64,000 nt of DNA from JAWKTV01 sp041398905 (GTDB taxonomy: Bacteria > Planctomycetota > Planctomycetia > Planctomycetales > Planctomycetaceae), in assembly GCA_041398905.1 (NCBI GenBank), contig JAWKTV010000003.1:62001-126000 (forward strand). The letters are read 5' to 3'. Every line of letters starts with the position of its first letter. Positions within the stretch are counted from its first letter, which is position 1. Position numbers and translations under genes: made by a program. Under the pieces are notes generated by a model. It made no database searches and had not been told where the DNA came from. It saw nothing but the letters and a program-made list of their open reading frames with translations. Below, piece after piece: positions 18,567 to 27,749 of the stretch.

Positions 18567-19228
18567 GTTGTGTTCTCCTGAGGTTTTTCCGGCCAACTCC
18601 GAGGGAGGGTCAGTCCCATCGGTTTATTGAGAGAGTCGGGATGGTCTGTCCCGTGGTCAGTGCTTGGTCCGGTGTTGAAAGGCTGTAAAGCAATGTGAAT
18701 GCCAAAGCTGTCAGTTGGTGTTCAGAATCGTTGTCACGCGGTTCGCCATTCGTTTGTAAACTGTTGTGTGTAATCTACTTGCGCGGGTGTGTTGCCGGTT
18801 GTTCAGAATCTTGACGGCGCGATGCCGAGCGCAGGGACGATGTTGCCCGATCGCAACGGCTGCGAGCACGGCGGCCGTCTGTCACAACGTAACCATCAAT
18901 GCTGACGATGGTTACACGCGGCCCGTTGCCGCTTGGCAACATGTGGCGTTGGGGCAACGTGTTTCGTGGCGAACGCGCAGCACCGATCAAGGGACGCACG
19001 CCGTCGCCCTTCCGGTCGGTCCGCGCTGCGAAACTTTGCGGGGGCGAGTCGACTGAACCGAACGATGTCGGTCGGATTCCGCCGTTCGTATTGGACCATG
19101 TCTCTCGATACGGTCGATCGTACCGGTAAGGCCGATTCTCGCTTCCGCCCGCGCCGTCGCCGCACGACCCGGTGAGGAGGCGTTGGTGTGCCCGCTCTCC
19201 GACACGGAAGTCCAAGGAGCCACGGATC
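18567..19228. other. Divergent intergenic region with a 9-bp inverted repeat
   Basis: About 660 nt between the pilin gene (minus) and the phospholipase-like gene (plus). GTAACCATC (18889-18897) and GATGGTTAC (18907-18915) form a perfect stem with a 9-nt loop. Short frames here are not conserved. AAGGAG precedes the plus-strand start. The region is long enough for regulated divergent promoters. Confidence 0.45.
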
Positions 19229-20788
19229 ATGTCGTTACTGTTTCGCGTTACCTACGCCTGGAAGTGCCGGGGTACTCACCATAAGCTGGCGGTCGACGCG
19301 CTGCGGCTGCTCCGTGGCCCCAGCGCCGAGCGCTGGCAGAACCTGTTCCTCTCGCAGATCGACGGGTATCTGACGGGCGCGAAGGATCCCGACACGAAGT
19401 TCCGCGACTTCCGGAACCATGTGCTGCACATCAGCGACGGCTGCTGGGGCGGTGCGATCAGTGCCGCCGAGCACTGGTATCAGCCGACGGTCGAGGCGTT
19501 TCGGGCGCGCCGCTGGAGCCAGGCGGTGTATGCGGCGGGCGTGCTGAGCCACTATGTGACCGACCCGATCATGCCGCTGCATACCGGGCAGTCGGAACCG
19601 GAAAACAACATCCATCGGGCTTGCGAGTGGAGCGTGTCGAAGTCGTACGACCGGCTCGTCGACTTGCTGATGGACGAACAGGGGGGGTACCCGCAGGTCG
19701 AACTCCCCGCGCAGGACCAGTGGCTGCGGCGGCTGATCACCCGGGCGGCCACCGAAGCGCACGCCGAATACGAGTCCATCGTGGAGGGCTACGACTTCGA
19801 CAAAGGGGTCAAGGTGCCCGAGCAAGGCCTGAACCAGGAACTGCAGACGACTTTCGCGAGACTGCTGGGGCTGGCCACCAGCACCTATGGAGCCGTGCTG
19901 GCACAGGCGATCGCGGAGTCTGAGGCGAAGGCGCCTCTGACAATGCTCAACGGCCTGCGCGGACTCGTCGCCTCGATCAAGGTGCCGATCGAATGGGTGA
20001 CGAAGAAGCTCGACAACCTTTCCGAAGCGCGGCAGGTCAAGGCGATGTACCGCGAGCTGCAACAGACCGGCAGGGTCGAGCAGACTTTGCCGGAAGATGA
20101 TCGGGTCATCCGCGAACTGCATGCGAAAGAAGTGCTTGGTCAAACGCCAGCGCCGCCGGTCATCGCGACCAGCACGTCGGTCGAACAGAACCGTGCTCCA
20201 AAGCGGACCGAACCTGCTGTCCCCGCAGCCCGGTCCGAACCGGCTGCCGCTAGACCAGCGGTCGCGGCGAAGTCATCCCCGGTCGCGAGTCGGCCCGCAA
20301 CGCTGCCGGTGGACGCCGCCAAGCCAGCCGCGCCGCAGCGTCGCTCCGGCGTCAGATTCTATCTCGATCTCGACGACCCGATCGTCGATGCACCGTCGAT
20401 CGGTCCGAAGACCGCCAAACGTCTCCAGCAGGTCGGTATCTCGTGCGTCTCGATGCTGCTGGAGTACTCGGCGGCCGATGTCGTCGCACTGCTCGAGGTC
20501 GACACGATTACTGTCGAGGACGTGCTCGCGTGGCAGCAGCAGGCCCGGCTGATGTGCCAGGTGCCCGGTCTCCGCGGACACGACGTGCAGATGCTCGTCG
20601 CCTGCGGCATCACCGATCCGGAGCAGCTCGCTGGCATGAACGGAAAGCAGTTGCACCAGCAGGTGACGCGGTTCGTCGCCACGCCGACCGCGCGACGCCT
20701 GATGCGGAACCCGCAGGCTCCCGACGCCAACGAGGTCCGCAACTGGATCACCTGGGCGGCCGACTCCCGACCACTGCGAGCCGCATAG
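19229..20788 (+). CDS. Zinc-dependent phospholipase C-like protein fused to DUF4332
   Basis: A 519-residue protein. Residues about 10-200 look like the zinc-dependent phospholipase C/S1-P1 nuclease fold: CRGTHHKLAVDAL (His pair, Asp), FRNHVLHISDGCWGG, ISAAEHWYQ and VLSHYVTDPIMPLHTG supply the usual His/Asp metal ligands. A helical region and an Ala/Pro-rich linker (about 310-375) follow. The C-terminal 140 residues carry helix-hairpin-helix-type DUF4332 motifs (PSIGPKTAKRLQQVGI, VPGLRGHDVQMLVACGITDPEQL). No signal peptide is seen, so a cytoplasmic location is suggested, unlike secreted PLCs. ATG 19229 has AAGGAG upstream. Substrate unknown; the DUF4332 part may bind DNA or protein. Confidence 0.75.
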   Translation: MSLLFRVTYAWKCRGTHHKLAVDALRLLRGPSAERWQNLFLSQIDGYLTGAKDPDTKFRDFRNHVLHISDGCWGGAISAAEHWYQPTVEAFRARRWSQAVYAAGVLSHYVTDPIMPLHTGQSEPENNIHRACEWSVSKSYDRLVDLLMDEQGGYPQVELPAQDQWLRRLITRAATEAHAEYESIVEGYDFDKGVKVPEQGLNQELQTTFARLLGLATSTYGAVLAQAIAESEAKAPLTMLNGLRGLVASIKVPIEWVTKKLDNLSEARQVKAMYRELQQTGRVEQTLPEDDRVIRELHAKEVLGQTPAPPVIATSTSVEQNRAPKRTEPAVPAARSEPAAARPAVAAKSSPVASRPATLPVDAAKPAAPQRRSGVRFYLDLDDPIVDAPSIGPKTAKRLQQVGISCVSMLLEYSAADVVALLEVDTITVEDVLAWQQQARLMCQVPGLRGHDVQMLVACGITDPEQLAGMNGKQLHQQVTRFVATPTARRLMRNPQAPDANEVRNWITWAADSRPLRAA

Positions 20789-21004
20789 CCCCGCAGATCG
20801 TGGTCGGCACGTCGGCAGACCGGGCGGCGCTGGGGCACAGGCGCGCCTCGAGGTGGACTGGCAGGGGCGATGACTTCGCTGCGATCCGATGGCTGCCGCT
20901 GGTAACCTGCGGACCGGCTCCACGGCGGATATGTCCATCGGGCCAGGGGTCTTTGCTGGCGAACTGCACGGCTCTCGCACCACCGTGAGAAGCCGGATGC
21001 GTCT

Positions 21005-21658
21005 TTACAGCGGTTTGCCGTCGCGCATCCGCAGGACGCGGTCCGCGATCTGCACCGCCTTGTCGTCGTGCGTGACCAGCAGCACCGCGGTGCCGGACTC
21101 CGTCACCTCCCGCAAGCGCCTGCATGACGATCGTGCCGTTGTCCGCATCCAGGTTGCCCGTCGGCTCATCGGCCAGGATGAGGCCAGGTGACCGCAACAT
21201 CGCCCGCGCGAGTGCCGTGCTGGCGTTCTCCGTGCTGAGCGCGCGGGGTGGTGCAGCCGACGCTCCGTGAGACCGAATCGTTCGATCAATCGGTCCGCGG
21301 TGTCGCGGCATTGCTCGATCGGCAGGCCGACTCCGGCCGCAAGCACGTTGTCGCGCACCGACAAGTAAGGAATGAGGTAAAACTGCTGAAACACGAATCC
21401 AATCGATTGCCCGCGCAGTGCAGTGCGGGCATCGCCTGACAGTCCATACGGGTCAGTCTCGTCCCACCGTACGCTGCCGCCATCTGGCGAGAGCAACCCG
21501 CCGGCGATCAGCAGCAGGGTCGACTTGCCGGAGCCGCTGGGCCCCTGCAGCCCGACCAGTTCGCCCGGCGCGACTGTCAGAGACGCTTCGACAACCGGAC
21601 GAATCGAATCTCCGCCACGCTGGAAGGTTTTCGAAATGTCGGTGAGTTGCAGGTGCAT
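21005..21658 (-). CDS. ABC transporter ATP-binding protein, MacB/LolD-like (frameshifted)
   Basis: Cytoplasmic ATPase of about 218 residues that powers the adjacent permease. Walker A GLQGPSGSGKSTLL is at about residues 37-50; the Q-loop is GFVFQQFYLIPYL; Walker B and D-loop are LILADEPTGNLDADNGT; the H-loop is LLVTHDDKA. The stretch from about 21245 to 21110 is out of frame. Restoring one base before ALST and three bases around the signature would give LSTGERQRTALARAM, a normal LSGGQ-type signature; a further shift near 21110 returns to the terminal frame. ATG 21658 lies 42 nt after the repaired permease stop. Confidence 0.8.
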   Translation of the reverse strand: MHLQLTDISKTFQRGGDSIRPVVEASLTVAPGELVGLQGPSGSGKSTLLLIAGGLLSPDGGSVRWDETDPYGLSGDARTALRGQSIGFVFQQFYLIPYLSVRDNVLAAGVGLPIEQCRDTADRLIERFGLTERRLHHPARSARRTPARHSRGRCCGHLASSWPMSRRATWMRTTARSSCRRLREVTESGTAVLLVTHDDKAVQIADRVLRMRDGKPL

Positions 21659-21700
21659 CGATGGCTTGGCGTCGGGCGGGCAAACAGGCGGATCAGGAGT

Positions 21701-23045
21701 TCACTCGCCACGCAGGATAACCGCCGGATCCTGCCGCGGCCCACACGGCCGGCAACCATGTCGACACCGCCGAAAGCAGCGGAGCACCCACCAGCATGAT
21801 GGTCGTTGTGCGCGGAACCAGGTCGCCGAGCACAGTTGGGGTGCCGGTGTCGACTGGCAGCAGGCCGAAGCGGGGCAGCAGGATCGCCAGCCCGGCTCCC
21901 GCCAGTCCGCCAAGCATGCCGATCAGGATCCCCTTCACCTCAAAGATCGTCAGGATCCGCAACCGCGAGTAGCCAATCGATCGAAACAGGCCAATCTCCT
22001 CACGACGCTGCCGCACGTTCCAGAAGGCCAGCAGGCCGATCGTGACGGCGGCGATCGCGATTGTGAGCGGCACCAGTCGATTCGCGAACTCCGCATGCCG
22101 CTGCTCCAGAGCCGCCCGCGACTCCGCCTCCCGCTCCAATGCGTCCGCCCCCGCCGCCTGTTCCGCCGCGAGAGCGGCTTCCGCCGTCCGCTTCGCCTGC
22201 GACCGCGCCTCGGCCCTGGTGAGCGCCTGCGAGTACCGCTCGACAACCTGCGTCCCCGGCAACAACGTCTGGATCTCCGCCCGCACCTCACTGATGCGAT
22301 CTCCCTCGCACCCGCACTCCAACGCCAGCAACCCGTTGATCAGGTTCTGAAGCCCCAACAACTCTTGTGCCGTCGACAGATCGATCCAGACGGTCATGTC
22401 GTCGATGCTGCCCCGTTCGTCGTGAATCTTGGCGACTCGAAACGACTCGCCCCGAAACTCCACCGTGTCATCGACCGCCACTCCCAGCCGCGCGGCGATT
22501 CCATGACCGAGCACCATCTCCCCGCGTCCCACCGCGGCGAGCAGCGGCTTCTTCGCGTCCCGCCCCTGGATCGCCAGCTCGCCCTCGGTGCCGACCAGCA
22601 GTACCTCAATCTCACGCTCCGGCCAGTCGACCCGTTGCGTCACCATCGGGAGCAGGTGGTTGATGGTGACAACACCCGAATCCGCGAGACGGCTCGCGTA
22701 GGCAGCGGGCATCGTCGCCGACAACGTACCGTTCAGATGCAGTTCGCCGAGGTCTTGCGACGCGGGCAAGATCAGAATGTTGAAGCCGAGCTGCGTCATC
22801 TGCTTGCGGATCGCGTCTTCCAACTCCGCACCAGCTTGCCGCACGACCGCCTCGCGCTTGGAGATGGCCTCCGCCACTTCCGTCTGACGCTTCGCCAGCA
22901 GCGACTCGGTGGTTTCGCGGTCGCACGTCAGCACGGCCTGCGACGCCAGCACCACCGCGCTCGCCACGGCCACGGCTGTTACCGCCAGGAGGAATGAGCC
23001 CCGGCGATACCGGATCTCTTCGAGAATCAGACGAACAAGAGTCAC
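21701..23045 (-). CDS. ABC transporter permease, FtsX/MacB type (C-terminal frameshift)
   Basis: Inner-membrane permease of about 447 residues. An N-terminal helix (SFLLAVTAVAVASAVVLASQAVL) is followed by a large extracytoplasmic domain with a coiled-coil insert around residues 255-315, rich in Ala, Glu and Arg. Three C-terminal helices make up the FtsX core (RLVPLTIAIAAVTIGLLAFWNV, RREEIGLFRSIGYS, GILIGMLGGLAGAG). The usual family ending QDPAVILRGE is found in another frame at 21701-21730, so two bases are probably missing near 21740. MacB-type systems expel substrates or lipoproteins from the periplasm by mechanotransmission rather than classical transport. Confidence 0.8.
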
Positions 23046-23183
23046 TCGCTCACCTCGACTGCCATCGAATCACCCCCCCACAGTTTCCCACTCTCGCCAT
23101 CACGCGAAGGACTTCCATCCACCCCACCAGCCTTGACGACATGCTGGCCCGACACGTCACTGGCATGTGTGATGACGGATCGC

Positions 23184-24437
23184 TCACGCCGCGCGCCCCA
23201 GCAGCACGAAGCCGGCCAACACGACGGCCCCGGCCACAAAGGCCAACAGCCAGACGACATTGCCGGGCCCGTCGACACGAGTCGCCACCTTCGAATTCTC
23301 GCCCGGCGTCCGTGTGGACTCTTGCTCCGCATTTGCAAACGTCGCCGCCGGCTCGATGAGGGCCATCGACGGGGGTGAACTGACATCCGCGGCACCCGCC
23401 GCGGCCAGGGCTGGCGAGTCATCCGTCCGACCGGCGACGCGCGCCGCTTCATCCCGCGCGGCCGCGCTGGTGTCTTCCGTCACGACGAACCCGCCCAGTC
23501 CGGACTGTTCGACTGGCACTTCGTCCGGCAGAACTCCCTGCAGGGCGGACTCCCAGTCCAGTGGCGTCAACAGGTCAACGCCGGGGTTCTGCTGCTTGAT
23601 GGTGCACTGACACGCCCCGGTCAGAAACCGGGCCAGGTCTTCAAGGTTCTGGGCGTTAATGTCCGGTCCGACCAGCGGGAAGAACGCCCGGCCGCGACCG
23701 AACACCGGAAACAGCAGCGGCTCACCCGACAGCGGCGGCTCCTGCAAGTCCGGCTGCAACGACAGCAGCGACTTGAGCAGCAACTGCTCCCGCGCATCAC
23801 CCCGCGCGACATCAATGATCGTAAAACGCAGCGACAGCCCCTCCGGATCGAGCCGCATGCCAGCCAGGTCTTCGGGACGGATCTCCGGCAACACGATCGC
23901 CGACTCCAGCCGTTCGAGCTGCTCAGCGATCAATTGCCGCGTCTCCGCCGATGCCTCCGCATCCTCGCCGGGGAGATAGAGCCACACGACCGACACGCCA
24001 TCCAGCAACTGCCGTGTCACTCGCGAGCGGATTGGCGACGTGAGAATCGTGTCAACGGCTGCATCCGCCAAAGGTCCGGCCCATACCGTGGTGTTCTGCC
24101 CTTTCCAGGGGGTTCGCACCACGACCCACGGCAGCGGGCCGTCCGAACGTTCTTCGCTCCAGATCGCCGCGTACTCCGGGCGAACCTCGCCCCGCAGGTC
24201 GACCCGCTGCACCGCCGAGTTCGGGAACGGTTCCCCGGGCACATACTCCGGATTCAACCGCTCCAGCAGCGCAAGCTGTGCTTCAGTCAGGTCCGCATCG
24301 AAGTAGACGAGCACTTCGTAAGGATCCGGCTGCCAGCGTTCGATCGCATAGCGAAAGACCGGCACCGAGCAAGCGACCGCCGCCGCCGCCGCGAACAGCG
24401 CCACACACGCAGCCGAGATTGAAGGGAGTCGAAACAC
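23184..24437 (-). CDS. Membrane-anchored partner protein of the ABC exporter, unknown function
   Basis: A 417-residue exported protein. The N-terminus (ISAACVALFAAAAAVACSVPVFRYAIERW) is a signal sequence with a lipobox-like AVAC, so Cys about residue 23 may be lipid-modified. The body is a soluble extracytoplasmic region with a thioredoxin-like flavour (DPYEVLVYFDADLTEAQLALLE) but no Cys pair there. A Cys pair is seen later (GACQCTI). The protein ends in a single helix (NVVWLLAFVAGAVVLAGFVLLG). It precedes the permease by 138 nt in the same direction. The partner role is from position only. Confidence 0.6.
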   Translation of the reverse strand: MFRLPSISAACVALFAAAAAVACSVPVFRYAIERWQPDPYEVLVYFDADLTEAQLALLERLNPEYVPGEPFPNSAVQRVDLRGEVRPEYAAIWSEERSDGPLPWVVVRTPWKGQNTTVWAGPLADAAVDTILTSPIRSRVTRQLLDGVSVVWLYLPGEDAEASAETRQLIAEQLERLESAIVLPEIRPEDLAGMRLDPEGLSLRFTIIDVARGDAREQLLLKSLLSLQPDLQEPPLSGEPLLFPVFGRGRAFFPLVGPDINAQNLEDLARFLTGACQCTIKQQNPGVDLLTPLDWESALQGVLPDEVPVEQSGLGGFVVTEDTSAAARDEAARVAGRTDDSPALAAAGAADVSSPPSMALIEPAATFANAEQESTRTPGENSKVATRVDGPGNVVWLLAFVAGAVVLAGFVLLGRAA

Positions 24438-24494
24438 GTGCGGTCGCCGGGCGGTCCAGGTCGGGATGAACTCTCAGTGCTGCGGCTCGTCACG

Positions 24495-25310
24495 TCACTC
24501 GGTGGCGACCGGGCGGGGCGAGTAGTCGGTCGGACGCATGTAGGTCGAGGCGGGCCGTCCCTTCACCAGCGATCCATCCGGCTGCGTGGCCGCAAAGGCC
24601 GCCTTCCACTCCTGATCCCCGCTCAGGCTCTTCCACTTGGCCTTCGCGTCGTCGTGGCTGTCGAACTGCAGGATGTAGTAGAGTTTGTTCTGAGACGCTG
24701 GCTCATCCAGCGGCAGCCAGTAGGCGACCGACGTGATTCCGTGCTTGTTGAAGTAGGCTGTCGTCACATCGCGAAAGCGATTGTTCAGCCGCTCCATGCG
24801 ACCCTCCGTCACCTCATACACCCGTAACTCATAGGTCTTCTCCGAGTCGACTGCCGCGACGGCCGGAGAGTACTCGGTCGCTCCGAGAAACACCGAATCG
24901 GGCGGCTGCGCGAGAATCTTGCCGGCCTCTTCGCTCTTCTTGCGGACCTCCATCCATTCCGGATCGTTCCGAAACCCGTCCCACGATGCCGCCGCCGCTT
25001 CGCGACTCGCGTGTTCCAGAATGTAGATCAACGTCGTTTCGCTCGCGGGACCATCGATCGGCGTCCAGTAGGCGATGTTCTTCATGCCATGCTTCTCGAA
25101 CAGTCGCATCGTGTGATCGCGAAAGCGGGCGTGCAGAGCATCGAGCTTGCCAGGCTCGCACACGTAGGTCCGCAGCTCATAGACCGGTACTTCCTTGGAT
25201 TCGGCGTCTTCAGCCTCGGCCGGCTTCGCCGATTCTTCCGCACACAGACCGCTCCGGTTCAACACCATCAAGGCCAATAAAAACAGACCTACATTGAGCA
25301 GTCGCAACAT
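24495..25310 (-). CDS. Secreted protein with two NIPSNAP domains
   Basis: A 271-residue protein with a signal peptide (RLLNVGLFLLALMVLNRSGLCA). Two tandem ferredoxin-like NIPSNAP domains follow: the first from about residue 42 (VYELRTYVCEPGKLDALHARF... HGMKNIAYWTP), the second from about 155 (TYELRVYEVTEGRMERLNNRF... HGITSVAYWLP). Both repeat the pattern [YE]LR-Y, RFRD-T, KHG and YWxPxD, so the gene arose by internal duplication. NIPSNAP function in bacteria is unknown. It ends 57 nt before the ABC partner gene and may head that operon. ATG 25310 has a GAGGCGA ribosome site. Confidence 0.8.
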   Translation of the reverse strand: MLRLLNVGLFLLALMVLNRSGLCAEESAKPAEAEDAESKEVPVYELRTYVCEPGKLDALHARFRDHTMRLFEKHGMKNIAYWTPIDGPASETTLIYILEHASREAAAASWDGFRNDPEWMEVRKKSEEAGKILAQPPDSVFLGATEYSPAVAAVDSEKTYELRVYEVTEGRMERLNNRFRDVTTAYFNKHGITSVAYWLPLDEPASQNKLYYILQFDSHDDAKAKWKSLSGDQEWKAAFAATQPDGSLVKGRPASTYMRPTDYSPRPVATE

Positions 25311-25693
25311 GATTTCGCCTCGGTGGAACTGAGCGTCGGGGGCATGAGAGAACCGCACCGCATTCTCGCTCGCATGTCGCAATCAACGCAAGGCACGCGC
25401 GCGATCCTGGCGGGGTAGGGGGGTAGCGGACGATCGCCTCAAGGTGAGGGCGGGAAGGTTCATCACAAAGACGCGGAGTCGCCGAGACTGTGACAGGTGC
25501 GCGTCGCGCCTCCGTCGCCGTACCCCCCCTTCCAACCAAGCGACCCCACCCATCAGGTGTCCGCGAGTCGACGACGCTTGCGGGGCCGCGACACATCTTC
25601 GATGATTCGCACCACCGCCACGTTCCGGACGCCAACCGCGTCCACTTTCGTACTCCGCACAGCCGGCCCAGCAACGTCATCCACTCGCCGCAC

Positions 25694-26602
25694 ATGACCG
25701 ATCTTTCCGTTCAGCTCGGACGGCTGCACCTGCGCAATCCCATCCTCGTTGCATCCGGGACGTTCGGCTACGCGCGGGAGATGGCGGCTTACGTCGACTT
25801 CGCGCAGCTCGGCGGGATCATTCCGAAGACGATCACCCCCCAGCCGCGACCCGGCAATCCTCCGCCCCGAACCGTTGAGACGACGGCGGGCATGCTCAAC
25901 GCCATCGGCCTCGACAACGACGGCCTTGATGCGTTCATCGACAAACACCTGACCAACCTGCTGAGCTTGGGCGCTCCGATCATCGCCAACATCGCCGGCA
26001 AAACAATCGATGAGTTCGCCATGATGGCCCGCCGGCTCGGTGAGTATCGGGCGCTGGCCGCGCTCGAACTCAACATCTCCTGCCCGAACGTGAGCGGCGG
26101 GGTCGACTTCGGGACCAACCCCGAACTCGCGCGGCAAGTGGTCCAGGCGGTGCGCAAGGCTTGCGAGCTGCCGGTCATCGCCAAGTTGACCCCCAACGTC
26201 ACCGACATCGTCAGCATCGCCCGAGCCGCGAAGGACGGAGGGGCTGACGCGGTGTCGCTCGTCAACACGTTCCAGGGAATGGCGATCAACTGGCGAACTC
26301 GCAAGCCGATCCTGGGGAACATCGTCGGCGGCCTCAGCGGCCCGGCCATCAAACCGCTCGCTTTGCGATGCGTGTACCAGGTGGCGAAGAACGTCGACAT
26401 CCCGATCATCGGCATCGGCGGCATCGCCACGATCGACGACGTGATGGAGTTCCTCGTCGCCGGAGCCTCCGCCGTCCAGCTTGGCACCGTGAACTTCTAC
26501 GACCCTGGGGTGTCCAACCGGATCGTGCAGGAATTGGCGGAGGTGCTGGATGCCGAACAGATCGACAGCATGTCGAGGGTCGTCGGTTCACTCCGCACAT
26601 GA
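25694..26602 (+). CDS. pyrD: Dihydroorotate dehydrogenase, class 1B catalytic subunit
   Basis: Flavoenzyme of pyrimidine synthesis that oxidises dihydroorotate to orotate. The 302-residue length and the active-site Cys in ELNISCPNVSGG (about 125-137) mark class 1 rather than membrane class 2, which uses Ser. FMN and substrate motifs are present: LVASGTFGYAREM, PRTVETTAGMLNAIGLDN, VIAKLTPNVTD, GLSGPAIKPLALR and IPIIGIGGI. Class 1B enzymes work with a PyrK electron-transfer subunit, which is not in the window. ATG 25694 gives the normal N-terminus; an in-frame extension to 25490 has no similarity. trpS follows after 82 nt. Confidence 0.92.
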   Translation: MTDLSVQLGRLHLRNPILVASGTFGYAREMAAYVDFAQLGGIIPKTITPQPRPGNPPPRTVETTAGMLNAIGLDNDGLDAFIDKHLTNLLSLGAPIIANIAGKTIDEFAMMARRLGEYRALAALELNISCPNVSGGVDFGTNPELARQVVQAVRKACELPVIAKLTPNVTDIVSIARAAKDGGADAVSLVNTFQGMAINWRTRKPILGNIVGGLSGPAIKPLALRCVYQVAKNVDIPIIGIGGIATIDDVMEFLVAGASAVQLGTVNFYDPGVSNRIVQELAEVLDAEQIDSMSRVVGSLRT

Positions 26603-26684
26603 GTGCATCATCCCGCCGGTACCGTTCCCTCCGCAGCAACGAGATTCGTCTCATTCGACTTCATCAGACCAGATCATCACGTTC

Positions 26685-27656
26685 ATGCGAGTCCTCTCCG
26701 GTATCCAGCCGACTGGCCGATTTCATTGGGGCAACTACTTCGGCGCCATTCGCCAGTACATCGCCCTGCAAGACAACCAGCAGGCGTTCTATTTCATCGC
26801 GGACCTGCATGCGCTGACGACCGTGCGTGACGCCGCCTTGCTCAGGCGGGCGACCACCGATGCCGCGCTCGACCTCTTGGCACTGGGCCTCGATCCGGCG
26901 CGGGCGACGTTGTTCCGGCAGTCGGACGTTCCGGAAATCTCCGAGCTGACGTGGCTGCTGATGACGGTGACGCAAATGCACCTCCTGGAGAAGTGCCATG
27001 CCTACAAGGACAAGAAGGCTCGCGGGATCGCCGCGGATGCCGGGCTGTTCACTTACCCGGTGCTCATGGCGGCGGACATCCTCGCGTACGACAGCGATGT
27101 CGTGCCCGTCGGTCTCGATCAGGTGCAGCACATCGAAGTGACTCGCGACGTCGCACAGCGGTTCAACGCGATTTACCAACGAGAGGTCTTCGTGCTTCCC
27201 GAGGCCAAAGTGCTGGATGACACCGCGAAGGTGCCAGGCACCGATGGCGAGAAGATGTCCAAGAGCTACGGAAACACCATCGAAATCTTCGAGCCTGCGA
27301 AGCAGTTGCGGAAGAAGGTCATGTCGATCAAGACCGATTCGACGCCGGTCGAGGCCCCGAAGGATCCCGACGCCTGCGCGGTGTTCACACTGTACCGCCT
27401 CTTCACCAGTGCGGCCGAACAGGCGGAACTCGCTGATCGTTATCGCGCCGGGGGCATGGGCTACGGCGAGGCGAAGCAGGCGCTGTTCGAGCGGGCGGAC
27501 GCCCACTTCGCCGAGGCCCGAGCGCGGCGCGCCGCGCTCGAACAAAAGCCATCCGACGTCGAAGCGATCCTGCAGGCCGGAGCCGCCGCCGCTCGCAAGA
27601 AGAGTCGCGAAGTGCTCGACCGCGCCCGCTCGGCATGCGGACTCGCCGCGCCGTAG
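26685..27656 (+). CDS. trpS: Tryptophan--tRNA ligase
   Basis: Class I aminoacyl-tRNA synthetase that charges tRNA-Trp. The 323-residue length fits the bacterial enzyme. SGIQPTGRFHWGNYFGA holds the HIGH-type motif, VPVGLDQVQHIEVTRDVAQRFN the tryptophan pocket region, and GEKMSKSYGN (about 196-205) the KMSKS loop. ATG 26685 is the natural start, MRVLSGIQPTG. It probably shares a transcript with pyrD. Confidence 0.95.
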   Translation: MRVLSGIQPTGRFHWGNYFGAIRQYIALQDNQQAFYFIADLHALTTVRDAALLRRATTDAALDLLALGLDPARATLFRQSDVPEISELTWLLMTVTQMHLLEKCHAYKDKKARGIAADAGLFTYPVLMAADILAYDSDVVPVGLDQVQHIEVTRDVAQRFNAIYQREVFVLPEAKVLDDTAKVPGTDGEKMSKSYGNTIEIFEPAKQLRKKVMSIKTDSTPVEAPKDPDACAVFTLYRLFTSAAEQAELADRYRAGGMGYGEAKQALFERADAHFAEARARRAALEQKPSDVEAILQAGAAAARKKSREVLDRARSACGLAAP

Positions 27657-27749
27657 TTGGTGCTTGACTGGCAAACCGCCGGCAGAAACGGTTCTTCGTC
27701 GGCGTGCTCGTCAGGACGATCCAGCAAGCGCTGGGGACTCTTCGGACCC

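Noticed and set aside
21423..22997. 524-residue plus-strand open frame
   Set aside because: Antisense to the ABC permease and ATPase genes; Arg/Gln/His-rich low-quality translation with no family motif.
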